Assembly (NCBI RefSeq): GCF_011393025.1
Contig: NZ_JAAOEO010000006.1
Location: forward strand, 62,001-126,000
Source: Neobacillus terrae
Lineage (GTDB): Bacteria; Bacillota; Bacilli; Bacillales; Cytobacillaceae
Direction: 5' to 3'
DNA length: 64,000 bases
Shown here: in pieces, positions 36,213 through 44,713 of the stretch
Numbering within the stretch: position 1 is the first letter of the stretch
How the letters are laid out: every line of letters starts with the position of its first letter
Made by a program: the position numbers and the translations under genes
The notes under the pieces: model-generated
Told to the model about the DNA's origin: nothing
What the model saw: only the letters and a program-made list of their open reading frames with translations
The model's database searches: none

Positions 36213-37007
36213 TTATGATAAAATTGCCCGGTCATTTGCCATTTGGACTCCACGAATCCTTTGAAATTCCAGGAGCAGGGTTTCAATAGTCAACTTTTTC
36301 TTTTCTTCTTCATCAACCTCAAAAATGATTTGTCCCTTATCCATCATAATCAATCTGTTTCCCAGATCAATTGCCTGCTGCATATTGTGAGTTACCATCA
36401 TGGTGGTTAACTTATACCGATCAACAATTTCTCTTGTCAGGTTAGTGATTAGCTCTGCTCTAGAGGGGTCTAATGCTGCTGTATGTTCATCCAGAAGAAG
36501 TATGGCTGGTTCCGTAAAGGTTGCCATTAGCAAAGATAGAGCCTGGCGTTCTCCGCCTGATAATAGTCCAACCTTTGCGGTTAAGCGATTTTCAAGACCT
36601 AGATGCAGAGACTCCAATACTTCCTTGAAAAATTCACGTCTGCTTTTTGTCACACCACGCCGAAAGGTTCTTGTCTTATTGCGGGAATATGCCATAGCCA
36701 AATTTTCTTCAATCGTCATCGTTGGTGCCGTTCCTGCCATGGGATCCTGAAATACGCGGCCGATTAGTTTGGATCTGTTGTACTCGGTCATATTCGTTAC
36801 GTTTTTGCTATCAAGGTGGATTTCACCTACATCAGGAGTAAGAACACCCGAAATAATATTCATTAATGTTGACTTTCCGGCCCCATTGCTTCCGATAACA
36901 GTGACAAAGTCACCAGGTTTTAGCGACAAATCCACATGATCGATTGCGATTTTTTCATCAGGGGTTCCTTCATTAAACACCTTATGAATTTGATTTAAGT
37001 GCAGCAT
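36213..37007 (-). CDS. ABC transporter ATPase (TrpXYZ-type)
   Basis: The 264-aa ATPase has Walker A GSNGAGKST near residue 41, the signature LSGGERQALSLLMA near 142 and Walker B LLLDEHTAALDP. The Q-loop and switch His (VTHNMQQAI) are present. ATG 37007 is chosen since AAAGGGGG lies 6 nt before it. The gene overlaps the permease gene by 26 nt. With the permease and the ABC_sub_bind lipoprotein it forms an importer of the family that includes the streptococcal tryptophan transporter TrpXYZ. An aromatic amino acid is the likely cargo here. Confidence 0.87.
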   Translation of the reverse strand: MLHLNQIHKVFNEGTPDEKIAIDHVDLSLKPGDFVTVIGSNGAGKSTLMNIISGVLTPDVGEIHLDSKNVTNMTEYNRSKLIGRVFQDPMAGTAPTMTIEENLAMAYSRNKTRTFRRGVTKSRREFFKEVLESLHLGLENRLTAKVGLLSGGERQALSLLMATFTEPAILLLDEHTAALDPSRAELITNLTREIVDRYKLTTMMVTHNMQQAIDLGNRLIMMDKGQIIFEVDEEEKKKLTIETLLLEFQRIRGVQMANDRAILS

Positions 37008-38022
37008 GATTATCCCCCTTTCGGTCTGCTGGGATAGGAACAACATTCATACGCTCTGTTTTCCTGCGTGATTTTCTTTTTCTTTCTTTAGAACCTTCAA
37101 CAATTTTCGGGGCCGTCAGGGCAATAATGACGATAGCCGCCGTAATCATTTTCATATCACCGGGGTTCAGGAATTCAATTCTCAGCGCCAGAGTGACCAC
37201 AATTCTATAAATGATCGAACCGCCAATAACAGCAAGTGTTGTACGGGCAATCGTTTTTGTGCCAAAAAGCGCTTCCCCGATAATGACCGATGCAAGACCA
37301 ATGATGATCATACCAATTCCCATTCCCACATCAGCAAATCCTCCCTGCTGAGCGATAAGAGCTCCTGAGAAAGCAACTAATGCGTTAGAAATACCAAGGC
37401 CAAGAATAATCAGCAGATTCGTATTTGCAGAAAGGCTCCGGATCATCCGCTTGTTATCGCCGGTAGCTCGCACAGCAAGCCCAATTTCGGTATTCAGGAA
37501 CCAATCGGTAAACCATTTAATCAAAAATGTTACGACTACCATAAAAATGAGGATTCCCCATGTTTCCGGCAGGCTGTCGCCAAGACCAATTGATGTTAAA
37601 AGCTTATTTAAAAATGAATCAATCCCTGTTTTTTGAAAAAAGCCACTTACACTTGTAAAAGCTGTATCAGTATTCAATAAAGGAATATTTGATCTTCCCA
37701 TAATTCGAAGATTAACTGAATACAGAGCGATCATCATTAAAATACCAGATAAAAGAGCATTAATTTTTCCGATGGTATGGATAATACCAGTCAGGCAGCC
37801 TGCCACAAAACCAGCGATTAAAGCGAAAATGGTAGCAGTAAAAGGATTAGTGCCGTTGACAATCATAATCGATGAAATCGCCGCTCCCGTTACAAAGCTT
37901 CCATCGACCGTTAGATCGGGAAAATCAAGGATTCGAAAGGATAAATATACACCTAGTGCCATAATTGCGAAGATGATTCCTGATTCGAAGGATCCAAACA
38001 TGGCTGTAAACAATTTCATCAT
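36982..38022 (-). CDS. ABC transporter permease (TrpY-type)
   Basis: The 346-aa protein has about eight to nine membrane segments and belongs to the branched-chain-type/ribose-type permease superfamily. FRILDFPDLTVDGSF near residue 30 is characteristic of permeases paired with ABC_sub_bind lipoproteins. The C-terminus is a basic cytoplasmic tail. Overlap with the ATPase gene and the hairpin between it and the binding-protein gene indicate a single operon with graded expression. Confidence 0.85.
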   Translation of the reverse strand: MMKLFTAMFGSFESGIIFAIMALGVYLSFRILDFPDLTVDGSFVTGAAISSIMIVNGTNPFTATIFALIAGFVAGCLTGIIHTIGKINALLSGILMMIALYSVNLRIMGRSNIPLLNTDTAFTSVSGFFQKTGIDSFLNKLLTSIGLGDSLPETWGILIFMVVVTFLIKWFTDWFLNTEIGLAVRATGDNKRMIRSLSANTNLLIILGLGISNALVAFSGALIAQQGGFADVGMGIGMIIIGLASVIIGEALFGTKTIARTTLAVIGGSIIYRIVVTLALRIEFLNPGDMKMITAAIVIIALTAPKIVEGSKERKRKSRRKTERMNVVPIPADRKGDNHAALKSNS

Positions 38023-38061
38023 CCTCTCTTTTGGAATTTAAGCCTTAAACACACAGATTAG

Positions 38062-38091
38062 GGGCGGATTGTTGTTAATCCTCATCCGCCC
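38062..38091 (-). promoter_or_regulatory. Intra-operon hairpin between binding protein and permease genes
   Basis: GGGCGGAT (38062-38069) pairs with ATCCGCCC (38084-38091). There is no T run after it on the minus strand. Such hairpins often protect the binding-protein mRNA or reduce readthrough, so that the lipoprotein is made in excess. Confidence 0.55.
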
Positions 38092-38117
38092 GCTTACTTA
38101 TAATTACTTACCGTTAA

Positions 38118-39116
38118 TTACTTACCATCGTAAAATTCTCCAAGTTTCTCCCAATCCGGATTTACCTTTAAGCCCTGTGCTTCAGCTGCTTTTTTATTAA
38201 TAACGAGCTTCAGGCTTTTTGGAAGTTCAACCGGAATTTCGGAAGGTTTCTTTTTACCGCTAAGGATATCTGCTGCCATTAACCCGGTTTGATATCCAAG
38301 GTCATAATAGCTAAATCCGCTTGCTGCAACCGCACCGCGTTTCATTGAATCAAGCTCCCCTACAAAGAGCGGAATCTTCTTGCTATTAGCGACCGAAATA
38401 ACGGTTTCAAGGGCAGAAACAACTGTATTATCAGTAGGAATATAAATAGCATCAACCCTCCCTACTAAAGATTCTGCAGCCTGCTTCACTTCTGCAGATG
38501 TAGATACAGATACCTCTACAAGCTTTGCCCCTTTTTTCTCAGCCAGTTCCTTTACTGCTTTAACCTGGACGACCGAATTTTGTTCCCCTGAATTATAAAC
38601 AACGCCAATTTTCTTGGCTTTCACTTCTTCTGTAATAAAGTTAATGGTTTTACCTGTTGCTTCTGGATGATTATCTGTTGTTCCTGTAATGTTCTTGCCA
38701 GGTTTATCAAAGGATTTTACCAGTCCTGCCCCAACAGGATCCGTAACAGAAGTAAACAGTATGGGAATATCCTTTGTGGCATTCAAAGCACTAACAGCAC
38801 TAGGAGTGGCATTGGCAAAAATTAAATCAACTTTGTTCCCCACAAAGTTATTAGCGATAGTCTGAGTGTTATTCATGTCTGCCTGTGCATTTTGCTCGTC
38901 GAACTTAGCTTTGATTCCCTTATCTTTCAATGCTTTTTTGAAACCATCTGTTGCAGCATCAAGAGATGGATGCTCGGCAAATTGAGTGATTCCTATTTTG
39001 AATTCTTTTTTGGCAGCTTCTTTTTGTGAACCTCCCGAAGTTTCTTTGCTTCCACAACCTGCAAGAAGAAGCATTCCGGCCAAAACAATCGAAAACGACC
39101 GAACATGTTTTTTCAT
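38118..39116 (-). CDS. ABC transporter substrate-binding lipoprotein (TrpX-type)
   Basis: The 332-aa protein has a lipoprotein signal peptide: basic start, hydrophobic core and the lipobox LLAGC at residues 17-21. The ABC_sub_bind domain follows (FKIGITQFAEHPSLDAATDGF, KDIPILFTSVTDPVGAGLV, IYIPTDNTVVSALE). The Tyr/Thr/Ser-rich cleft segments are those of the TrpX group that binds tryptophan or related compounds. Its place between the Phe/Tyr gene sets suggests uptake of an aromatic amino acid or an aromatic acid. A good promoter lies about 95 bp upstream. Confidence 0.87.
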   Translation of the reverse strand: MKKHVRSFSIVLAGMLLLAGCGSKETSGGSQKEAAKKEFKIGITQFAEHPSLDAATDGFKKALKDKGIKAKFDEQNAQADMNNTQTIANNFVGNKVDLIFANATPSAVSALNATKDIPILFTSVTDPVGAGLVKSFDKPGKNITGTTDNHPEATGKTINFITEEVKAKKIGVVYNSGEQNSVVQVKAVKELAEKKGAKLVEVSVSTSAEVKQAAESLVGRVDAIYIPTDNTVVSALETVISVANSKKIPLFVGELDSMKRGAVAASGFSYYDLGYQTGLMAADILSGKKKPSEIPVELPKSLKLVINKKAAEAQGLKVNPDWEKLGEFYDGK

Positions 39117-39208
39117 TAAAATCCCCCTCTTTTAAATAAACTGACCTCTTTATGTAATACAAATCGGCATCGTATGATAAATAATATAGACACCGTAAAT
39201 ATATCGTT

Positions 39209-39238
39209 ATACTATCACTTTATTATTCTTAAAGTCAA
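39209..39238 (-). promoter_or_regulatory. Promoter of the ABC transporter operon
   Basis: On the minus strand TTGACT (39233-39238) and TAGTAT (39209-39214) with an 18-bp spacer form a good sigma-A promoter in AT-rich DNA. Confidence 0.6.
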
Positions 39239-39326
39239 TAATATTCTAAAAATTTGATATATTTATAAAATTATATCAAGAAAATAGAAAATCGCAAGGG
39301 GATTTTAATTGCGTTTTTATAAAGAA

Positions 39327-39661
39327 GGCACTTTTCATCAACTTTGTGGTTAATAAAAGCAAAAAAGCCTCCCTTTCCGCTGGCAATCAAGCTGCTGCCT
39401 GTAAATAACTTCATGATAAACAACTGTGTAATTGCTACTTGCTAGCTGAAGAGGGCTTCTTCGAATATTCTTTGGCGCAGGCGCACGCCTCCTCGGTCGC
39501 TAACAACCTGCGAGGTCTCGCTTGGCTTGCTTTTCCCGCAGGACATTGAATTTGCATTATGGAATCCGCCCACGCACGAAGGAAATGCGAATGCATTTTC
39601 GAGGAGTCTCGTATTTTTTCTCACAGTTTTTTCAAATTGCAACATTCTCCTAGAATGAGCC
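39327..39661. mobile_element. MITE family A, copy 3 (335 bp)
   Basis: Ends are GGCACTTTTC and GAATGAGCC, slightly diverged. Perfect 8-bp direct repeats ATAAAGAA lie at 39319-39326 and 39662-39669. It contains the same central block as copy 2 with many substitutions, so it is an older insertion. It sits between the ABC operon promoter region and the paa side of the island. Confidence 0.9.
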
Positions 39662-39762
39662 ATAAAGAAAGAAAGTGTACGGGTACGGATCCGCTTCTTT
39701 TCCAGGAACGAACCAATAAGCCCCTTCAAAACACCTTAACTACCTTTTTAGGATTAACACAT

Positions 39763-39793
39763 ATCGAAAAAAGAAGCAGAACTCTTCTGCTTC
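39763..39793 (-). terminator. Terminator after the second flavin oxidoreductase gene
   Basis: GAAGCAGAA (39773-39781) pairs with TTCTGCTTC (39785-39793); TTTTTTC follows on the minus strand. Confidence 0.85.
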
Positions 39794-39796
39794 CTC

Positions 39797-40744
39797 TTAA
39801 AACATATTTGAAATTTTCTTTATTTGCGAACTTGCCTCGGCCATCATACTCTCCAGTAATTCAGAAACACTGGGGAGATCATCTATAAACCCAGAGATTT
39901 GCCCACTGTTCATAAATCCCTTTTCCCCATTTCCTTCTATAGCCCCTATTTTATGAATATCCTCTGTTGTTAAACTATTAAATTCTTCAAGAGAAACTCC
40001 ATGTTTTTCTTCTGATAAAAGTTTTTCAGCATAGGCTGTTTTTATCACTCTTCTAATTCTGCCCACTGACCTTCCGACAATTACAGTTTCCGTGTCTCCA
40101 GCCGTGAGAATTTTTTCCTTGTAATTTGGGTGAAAGGGAGCATCCTTTGTTGCAATGAACCGTGTTCCCATTTGAACCCCCTGTGCCCCCAGCATTAGCA
40201 TGGCTGCTAGGCCACGGCCATCAGCAATCCCTCCTGCTGCCACAACCGGTACATCTACTGCTTTTGCGATTTGAGGGATTAATGTCAAAGTAGTGGTTTC
40301 ATAAGGAGAGTTTATTCCCGCTGCCTCATAACCCTCTGCTACAATAATATCCGCACCCGCCTCGGCAGCTTTAACCGCCTGTCTGACAGAGGCTGTGACC
40401 GTAATGACTTTTATGTTATGTATATGAAGCTTTGGTATGTAAGGAGCCGGATTTCCTGCAGAAAGCGAAACAGCTGAGACCGAGTATTTAACTGCGAGTG
40501 AGAGCATTTCTTTAATAAAGGGAGAAACACCTAATGCCAGGTTTATAGCAAAAGGTTTGTCTGTAAGCTTTTTAGTCTCAAGGATTATTCTTTCAACCTC
40601 ATTAGGGTCCATAGTTCCAGCACCAATTGTTCCAAGTCCTCCGGCGTTGGAAACAGCTGCAGTTAAAATACTATTACTGATATTCCCCATGCCTCCCTGA
40701 AAGATAGGATACCTGATATTTAGTGCCTCGGTTAATAAGTTCAC
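39797..40744 (-). CDS. Nitronate monooxygenase / FabK-like flavin oxidoreductase
   Basis: The 315-aa FMN TIM barrel has YPIFQGGMGNISNSILTAAV at residues 13-32, the phosphate-binding VVAAGGIADGRGL near 166 and GAQGVQMGTRFIAT. It is shorter than the paralogue at 19676 and more FabK-like. GGAGGG precedes GTG 40744. It lies 46 bp downstream of paaX on the same strand and ends in the only clear terminator there, so it may be the last gene of the paa transcription unit. A role in aromatic degradation is possible but unproven. Confidence 0.83.
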   Translation of the reverse strand: MNLLTEALNIRYPIFQGGMGNISNSILTAAVSNAGGLGTIGAGTMDPNEVERIILETKKLTDKPFAINLALGVSPFIKEMLSLAVKYSVSAVSLSAGNPAPYIPKLHIHNIKVITVTASVRQAVKAAEAGADIIVAEGYEAAGINSPYETTTLTLIPQIAKAVDVPVVAAGGIADGRGLAAMLMLGAQGVQMGTRFIATKDAPFHPNYKEKILTAGDTETVIVGRSVGRIRRVIKTAYAEKLLSEEKHGVSLEEFNSLTTEDIHKIGAIEGNGEKGFMNSGQISGFIDDLPSVSELLESMMAEASSQIKKISNMF

Positions 40745-40790
40745 AAAAGTCCCTCCCTCCGTATAAAAAAGGGTATATAAAATGATATTA

Positions 40791-41666
40791 TCAGTCAGTA
40801 ATATAAGGATGGTCCATCAAGTTATATGAAGAATCTTTTTCCTCTAGTTCGTTTCCGTCCCTGAAAACCATTTCGAAAAATCTGGATGCAGGCTCGGCGA
40901 GTTCTTTATAGTAATTGGAAAAGAGTGAAGCTGCATGGTTGCCAAGCCATTCTTCGGGAAGAAGCTCTTCTGGAAGACCTGGATCAAAAAATAGGAATTT
41001 ACGGTATTCATGAACGAGTTTTGCTCTTTCAACAAAGCATTCCGCATCAGTCATCTGGCCCTTGCTTAATTTACTTCTATCAATAATGTATTTCTGGCTG
41101 TATTCGCCAATAAACTGCCTATATTTATCGTTAATTTCTTCTAAATTCCAAGCTCTGCTTACAAGACTATTATTTTGGTGAGGACCGTCATATTCAGCAA
41201 TAAAAAAATCAATATACGTCTTTATTTCATATTTTTCTACCAAATCATAGACCTGTTTTTCAAGACTGATTGGTGAAATCCAGCAGCTATTCGATAGTGT
41301 TCCAAAACCGCTCCATATCAGTTCCTTTCGAAGTTCGTCCCGTACACTGCGGATTTCTTCAGGAATGGTATACATGAGAATCCTCCATTTACCATCCCAA
41401 TTCTCGGGCTTTAACTTAAAAATTCTTTTACCGGCTTCCTGTATCCTTTTAATCCCCCGCTCTGTTAGGGAATAGTAGCTTTTATTGCCAAACTTCTCAG
41501 CCTGTACCCATCCCTGTTTGTTCATTCTTGAAATTGCCGCTCTGACGGATTGGCTGTTATGGCCAAATTCTTCAAGCAGCCGAATCAGGCTGCCAATCCA
41601 AATTTTATTTCCATAGTGAGATATATAATCGCCATATAATGTAAAGATCATTGATCTGGTATTCAC
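40791..41666 (-). CDS. paaX: PaaX-type transcriptional regulator
   Basis: The 291-aa protein has the PaaX layout: an N-terminal winged helix (MIFTLYGDYISHYGNKIWIGSLIRLLEEF, spanning residues 6-34, then SVRAAISRMNKQGWV), a central PaaX domain (WDGKWRILMYTIPEE) and the C-terminal LFFDPGLPEELLPEEWLG. PaaX represses paa genes and is released by phenylacetyl-CoA. GTG 41666 follows AAGGATG at about 10 nt. Phenylacetyl-CoA, the expected effector, would also be the product of the dehydrogenase complex encoded 6 kb away. Confidence 0.9.
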   Translation of the reverse strand: MNTRSMIFTLYGDYISHYGNKIWIGSLIRLLEEFGHNSQSVRAAISRMNKQGWVQAEKFGNKSYYSLTERGIKRIQEAGKRIFKLKPENWDGKWRILMYTIPEEIRSVRDELRKELIWSGFGTLSNSCWISPISLEKQVYDLVEKYEIKTYIDFFIAEYDGPHQNNSLVSRAWNLEEINDKYRQFIGEYSQKYIIDRSKLSKGQMTDAECFVERAKLVHEYRKFLFFDPGLPEELLPEEWLGNHAASLFSNYYKELAEPASRFFEMVFRDGNELEEKDSSYNLMDHPYITD

Positions 41667-41766
41667 GTATCATACATCCTTTTCGTTTGAAAAATTCTTG
41701 TAAAGACCAGCTTCTATTCTACTAGAAATGTGATAAGTTGGCGAAAATATTTTAGAATTATTAATC

Positions 41767-42543
41767 TTATTTGCCTATGAAAACTGGCCTCCGCTTTTCG
41801 CTGAATGCTTCAAGGGCTTCCATTCTGTCGCGGGTAGGAATAATAACCTCATAAGCATTGGCTTCAAAAGCTAGACCAGTCTGTATATCATGGTCTGCCC
41901 CATACTGAATTGCATATTTTGCTTGTGCTACAGCAAGAGGAGCATTTTGTATTATCTCTTCTGCAAGTGACAGACAACATGGTATAAGACTGTTTTTTGA
42001 TACGACCTTGGTTAAAATTCCACAATGAAAGGCTTCATGAGCATTTATTTTTCTTGCTGTAAAAATTAGTTCTTTTGCCTTCATCTCTCCAACAAGTCTA
42101 GTTAATCGCTGTGTACCCCCTGCTCCGGGAATAATCCCCCAGCTAACCTCAGTTAGTCCCATTTCGGCGTGTTCTGCTGCGATTTTAAAATCACAAGCCA
42201 GCATCAATTCAAAGCCCCCTCCCAGCGCATACCCATTAACGGCAGCAATAGTTGGCTGTGGCAGCTGGGCTATACTATTAAATACATCTCGTATTTTTTT
42301 TACATTTCGTCGTACTTCTGCTTCTCCCAGACCTTTTCTTTCCCTTAAATCCGCACCGGCGCTGAAAGCTTTATCCCCTTCACCAGTTATGATGATGGCT
42401 CTTACTTCCCTTGTGCTGTGAAGAGTATCTACTTTGTGACCCAATTCAACAAGTGCTTCATAATTAAAGGAATTTAGGGATCCAGGACGGTTAATGGTAA
42501 GAAAAGCTATTTGGCCTTTTGTTTCAAGCCTAATATGGCTCAT
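41767..42543 (-). CDS. Enoyl-CoA hydratase/isomerase (paa cluster, first copy)
   Basis: The 258-aa crotonase-fold protein has the oxyanion-hole segments AFSAGADLRERKGL near residue 60 and NGYALGGGFELMLACDF near 103. The two catalytic glutamates of a hydratase are plausible at E113 and in TEVSWGIIPGAGGTQRL. It lies 3 bp downstream of the thiolase gene with GGGAGG before ATG 42543. It probably works as the 2,3-dehydroadipyl-CoA hydratase (PaaF role), but the three crotonase genes here cannot be told apart with certainty by eye. Confidence 0.85.
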   Translation of the reverse strand: MSHIRLETKGQIAFLTINRPGSLNSFNYEALVELGHKVDTLHSTREVRAIIITGEGDKAFSAGADLRERKGLGEAEVRRNVKKIRDVFNSIAQLPQPTIAAVNGYALGGGFELMLACDFKIAAEHAEMGLTEVSWGIIPGAGGTQRLTRLVGEMKAKELIFTARKINAHEAFHCGILTKVVSKNSLIPCCLSLAEEIIQNAPLAVAQAKYAIQYGADHDIQTGLAFEANAYEVIIPTRDRMEALEAFSEKRRPVFIGK

Positions 42544-42546
42544 CCT

Positions 42547-43758
42547 TTATGCCTCCCAGTCCATGTTTTCAACTATGGTCGCAATTCCCTGTCCCACTCC
42601 TACACACATTGTGGCAAGTCCGTATCTGACTCCCCGTTTTTTCATTTCGTGAATAAGCGTTGTGAGAATTCGTGCCCCACTTGCACCAAGAGGATGCCCA
42701 AAGGCAATAGCACCACCGCTTACATTCACTTTTTCTGGATCTAAGCCAAGTTCCTGGATACAGGCAAGCGACTGGGAAGCAAAAGCTTCATTCAATTCAA
42801 CAAGACCTATATCCTCAATTGAAAGATGAGCTCTTTTAAGAGCTTTTCTCACCGCGTATATGGGACCAACGCCCATGATTCGGGGTTCCAGGCCTGCTGT
42901 TGCTGAAGTAACATATCTGGCCAGAGGAGTAAGTCCCAATTCCTTAGCCGCTTCATGATCTACAAGCATTAATGCAGATGCCCCGTCATTTACACCAGAA
43001 GCATTCCCGGCGGTAACTGTGCCATTTTCAAATAGTGGTTTTAGTTTAGACAGCTTTTCAAGAGAAGTATCAGGACGGGGATGCTCATCCTGGGCAAAAA
43101 TTGTTACTTCACCTTTTCTCCCTCTTATATTCACAGGGACAATTTCTTCTTTAAAACGTCCTGATTCTATTGCAGCCATGGCTCTCCGCTGGCTTAAATA
43201 TGCGAATTCATCCTGTTTCTCCCTGCTGATTCCAAACTCTTTGGCCACATTTTCGGCTGTTTCAGGCATGCTGTCAGTTCCATACATTTCTTGTAAAGCT
43301 GGATTAATAAATCTCCAGCCTATTGTTGTATCAAAAAGTTCCATATTGCCCCTTGGAAATTCAGCTGCCGGTTTTGCCATTACCATCGGGGCCCGGGTCA
43401 TACTTTCAGTGCCGCCTGCAATAAATACCTCGCCTTCTCCAGCCAGTATAGCTCTTGCTGCATAATTAACTGCGTCAAGACCTGATCCGCAGAGACGGTT
43501 AACGGTTACAGCACCTGTTTCCACTCGCAGTCCCGCTAACAGGGCTGACATGCGTGCTACATTCCGGTTGTCCTCTCCTGCCTGGTTTGCACATCCAAAT
43601 ACGACTTCTTCAATCCTTAAAGGATTAATTTCCGGATTTCGTTCGATTAAGGCCTTTATAACCACAGCACCAAGATCATCCGGGCGCACGCTTTTTAAAG
43701 CACCTTTATACCTGCCTATTGGTGTCCTTACAGCATCTACAAAAACAGCTTCGCGCAT
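42547..43758 (-). CDS. paaJ: Thiolase, 3-oxoadipyl-CoA/3-oxo-5,6-dehydrosuberyl-CoA type
   Basis: The 403-aa thiolase begins [22 protein letters not shown]. The nucleophilic Cys lies in [17 protein letters not shown] near residue 90, and the C-terminal site motifs are [16 protein letters not shown] (His near 355) and CVGVGQG (Cys near 390). The opening and NRLCGSG pattern match PcaF/PaaJ thiolases rather than acetoacetyl-CoA thiolases. It performs the two thiolytic steps of phenylacetate breakdown, yielding acetyl-CoA and succinyl-CoA. Confidence 0.9.
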   Translation of the reverse strand: MREAVFVDAVRTPIGRYKGALKSVRPDDLGAVVIKALIERNPEINPLRIEEVVFGCANQAGEDNRNVARMSALLAGLRVETGAVTVNRLCGSGLDAVNYAARAILAGEGEVFIAGGTESMTRAPMVMAKPAAEFPRGNMELFDTTIGWRFINPALQEMYGTDSMPETAENVAKEFGISREKQDEFAYLSQRRAMAAIESGRFKEEIVPVNIRGRKGEVTIFAQDEHPRPDTSLEKLSKLKPLFENGTVTAGNASGVNDGASALMLVDHEAAKELGLTPLARYVTSATAGLEPRIMGVGPIYAVRKALKRAHLSIEDIGLVELNEAFASQSLACIQELGLDPEKVNVSGGAIAFGHPLGASGARILTTLIHEMKKRGVRYGLATMCVGVGQGIATIVENMDWEA

Positions 43759-43774
43759 TAAAATTCCCCCTTAT

Positions 43775-44635
43775 TTATTCTCCTTGATTTTGCCGATACT
43801 CATAAACGCCCCGCCCAGTTTTCCGCCCAAGTCTTCCCGCTTTGACGTATTGTTCCAAAAGCGGTGCAGGACGGTACTTATCCCCAAGCTTTTCATGGAG
43901 ATACTTTAAATTATTCAGGCGGGTATCAAGCCCAACAAGATCTCCAAGTTCAAATGGGCCCATTGGATAATTTAATCCAAGCCTGATTGCCTTATCTATT
44001 TCTTCTGGTGTTCCTATTCCTTCCTGAAGCATATAAAAGGCTTCATTTCCCACCAAGGCACTGATCCTGCTAGTTACAAAACCAGGAAATTCATTTACTA
44101 CAACTGTTTCTTTGCCCATTCTTTCTGCTGCTATACGAATTGCTTCTGCTGTACTGTCGCTTGTTTCAAGCCCGCGAATGATCTCAACAAGCCTCATTTT
44201 ATGGACAGGATTGAAGAAATGCATAGCAATTACCTTACCAGGCCTCTTGGTAAATGAGCCAATTTCAGTTGGACTCATTGTTGACGTATTCGTAGCGAAA
44301 AGACAATTTTCAGGAGCAAACTTATCAATAGCTTCAAAAATAGTTTTTTTTATAGAAAGTACTTCAGGTACTGCTTCGATAATTAAATCTGAACTTCCTG
44401 CTGCATCTGCCAGATCGGTGGAATAGTTTAAGTGATTAATAGTCTGGTTGCTTGTGCTTTCGGTTATTTTTCCTCTTGCCAATCCCTTTTCCAAAATCGA
44501 CAAAATTTCTTTTTCTGCTGCGACCAGCTGTTCCTGTTTGATGTCTACAAGAGTGGCATCAAATCCTCCAGCAGCACATACATATGCGATACCTCTGCCC
44601 ATTACGCCGGAACCAATTACTGTTACTTTTTGCAT
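43775..44635 (-). CDS. paaH: 3-hydroxyacyl-CoA dehydrogenase (PaaH type)
   Basis: The 286-aa NAD enzyme has VIGSGVMGRGIAYVCAAGG at residues 6-24 and ATNTSTMSPTEIG. The catalytic His is in AMHFFNPVHKMRLVEIIRG near residue 140, and GFVTSRISALVGNEAFYML is the dimerisation region. ATG 44635 is preferred because AAGGTGG precedes it; ATG-like codons further up lack a site. It oxidises 3-hydroxyadipyl-CoA. A strong terminator lies only about 30 bp upstream, so this gene needs readthrough or its own promoter. Confidence 0.9.
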   Translation of the reverse strand: MQKVTVIGSGVMGRGIAYVCAAGGFDATLVDIKQEQLVAAEKEILSILEKGLARGKITESTSNQTINHLNYSTDLADAAGSSDLIIEAVPEVLSIKKTIFEAIDKFAPENCLFATNTSTMSPTEIGSFTKRPGKVIAMHFFNPVHKMRLVEIIRGLETSDSTAEAIRIAAERMGKETVVVNEFPGFVTSRISALVGNEAFYMLQEGIGTPEEIDKAIRLGLNYPMGPFELGDLVGLDTRLNNLKYLHEKLGDKYRPAPLLEQYVKAGRLGRKTGRGVYEYRQNQGE

Positions 44636-44651
44636 ATTCAAAGCCACCTTC

Positions 44652-44692
44652 AATAAAAAAATATGGCGAGCACCAGCATAATTGGTGCTCGC
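44652..44692 (-). terminator. Terminator after the aldehyde dehydrogenase gene
   Basis: GCGAGCACCA (44666-44675) pairs perfectly with TGGTGCTCGC (44683-44692). ATATTTTTTTATT follows on the minus strand. It divides the paa genes into an upstream (paaABCD to aldehyde dehydrogenase) and a downstream (paaH to paaX) unit. Confidence 0.85.
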
Positions 44693-44713
44693 AATTGTCT
44701 AAACAGTCTTGCG

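Noticed and set aside
39442..39729. 95-codon frame crossing the end of MITE copy 3
   Set aside because: It crosses the element border into flanking DNA, so it cannot be an ancestral gene.
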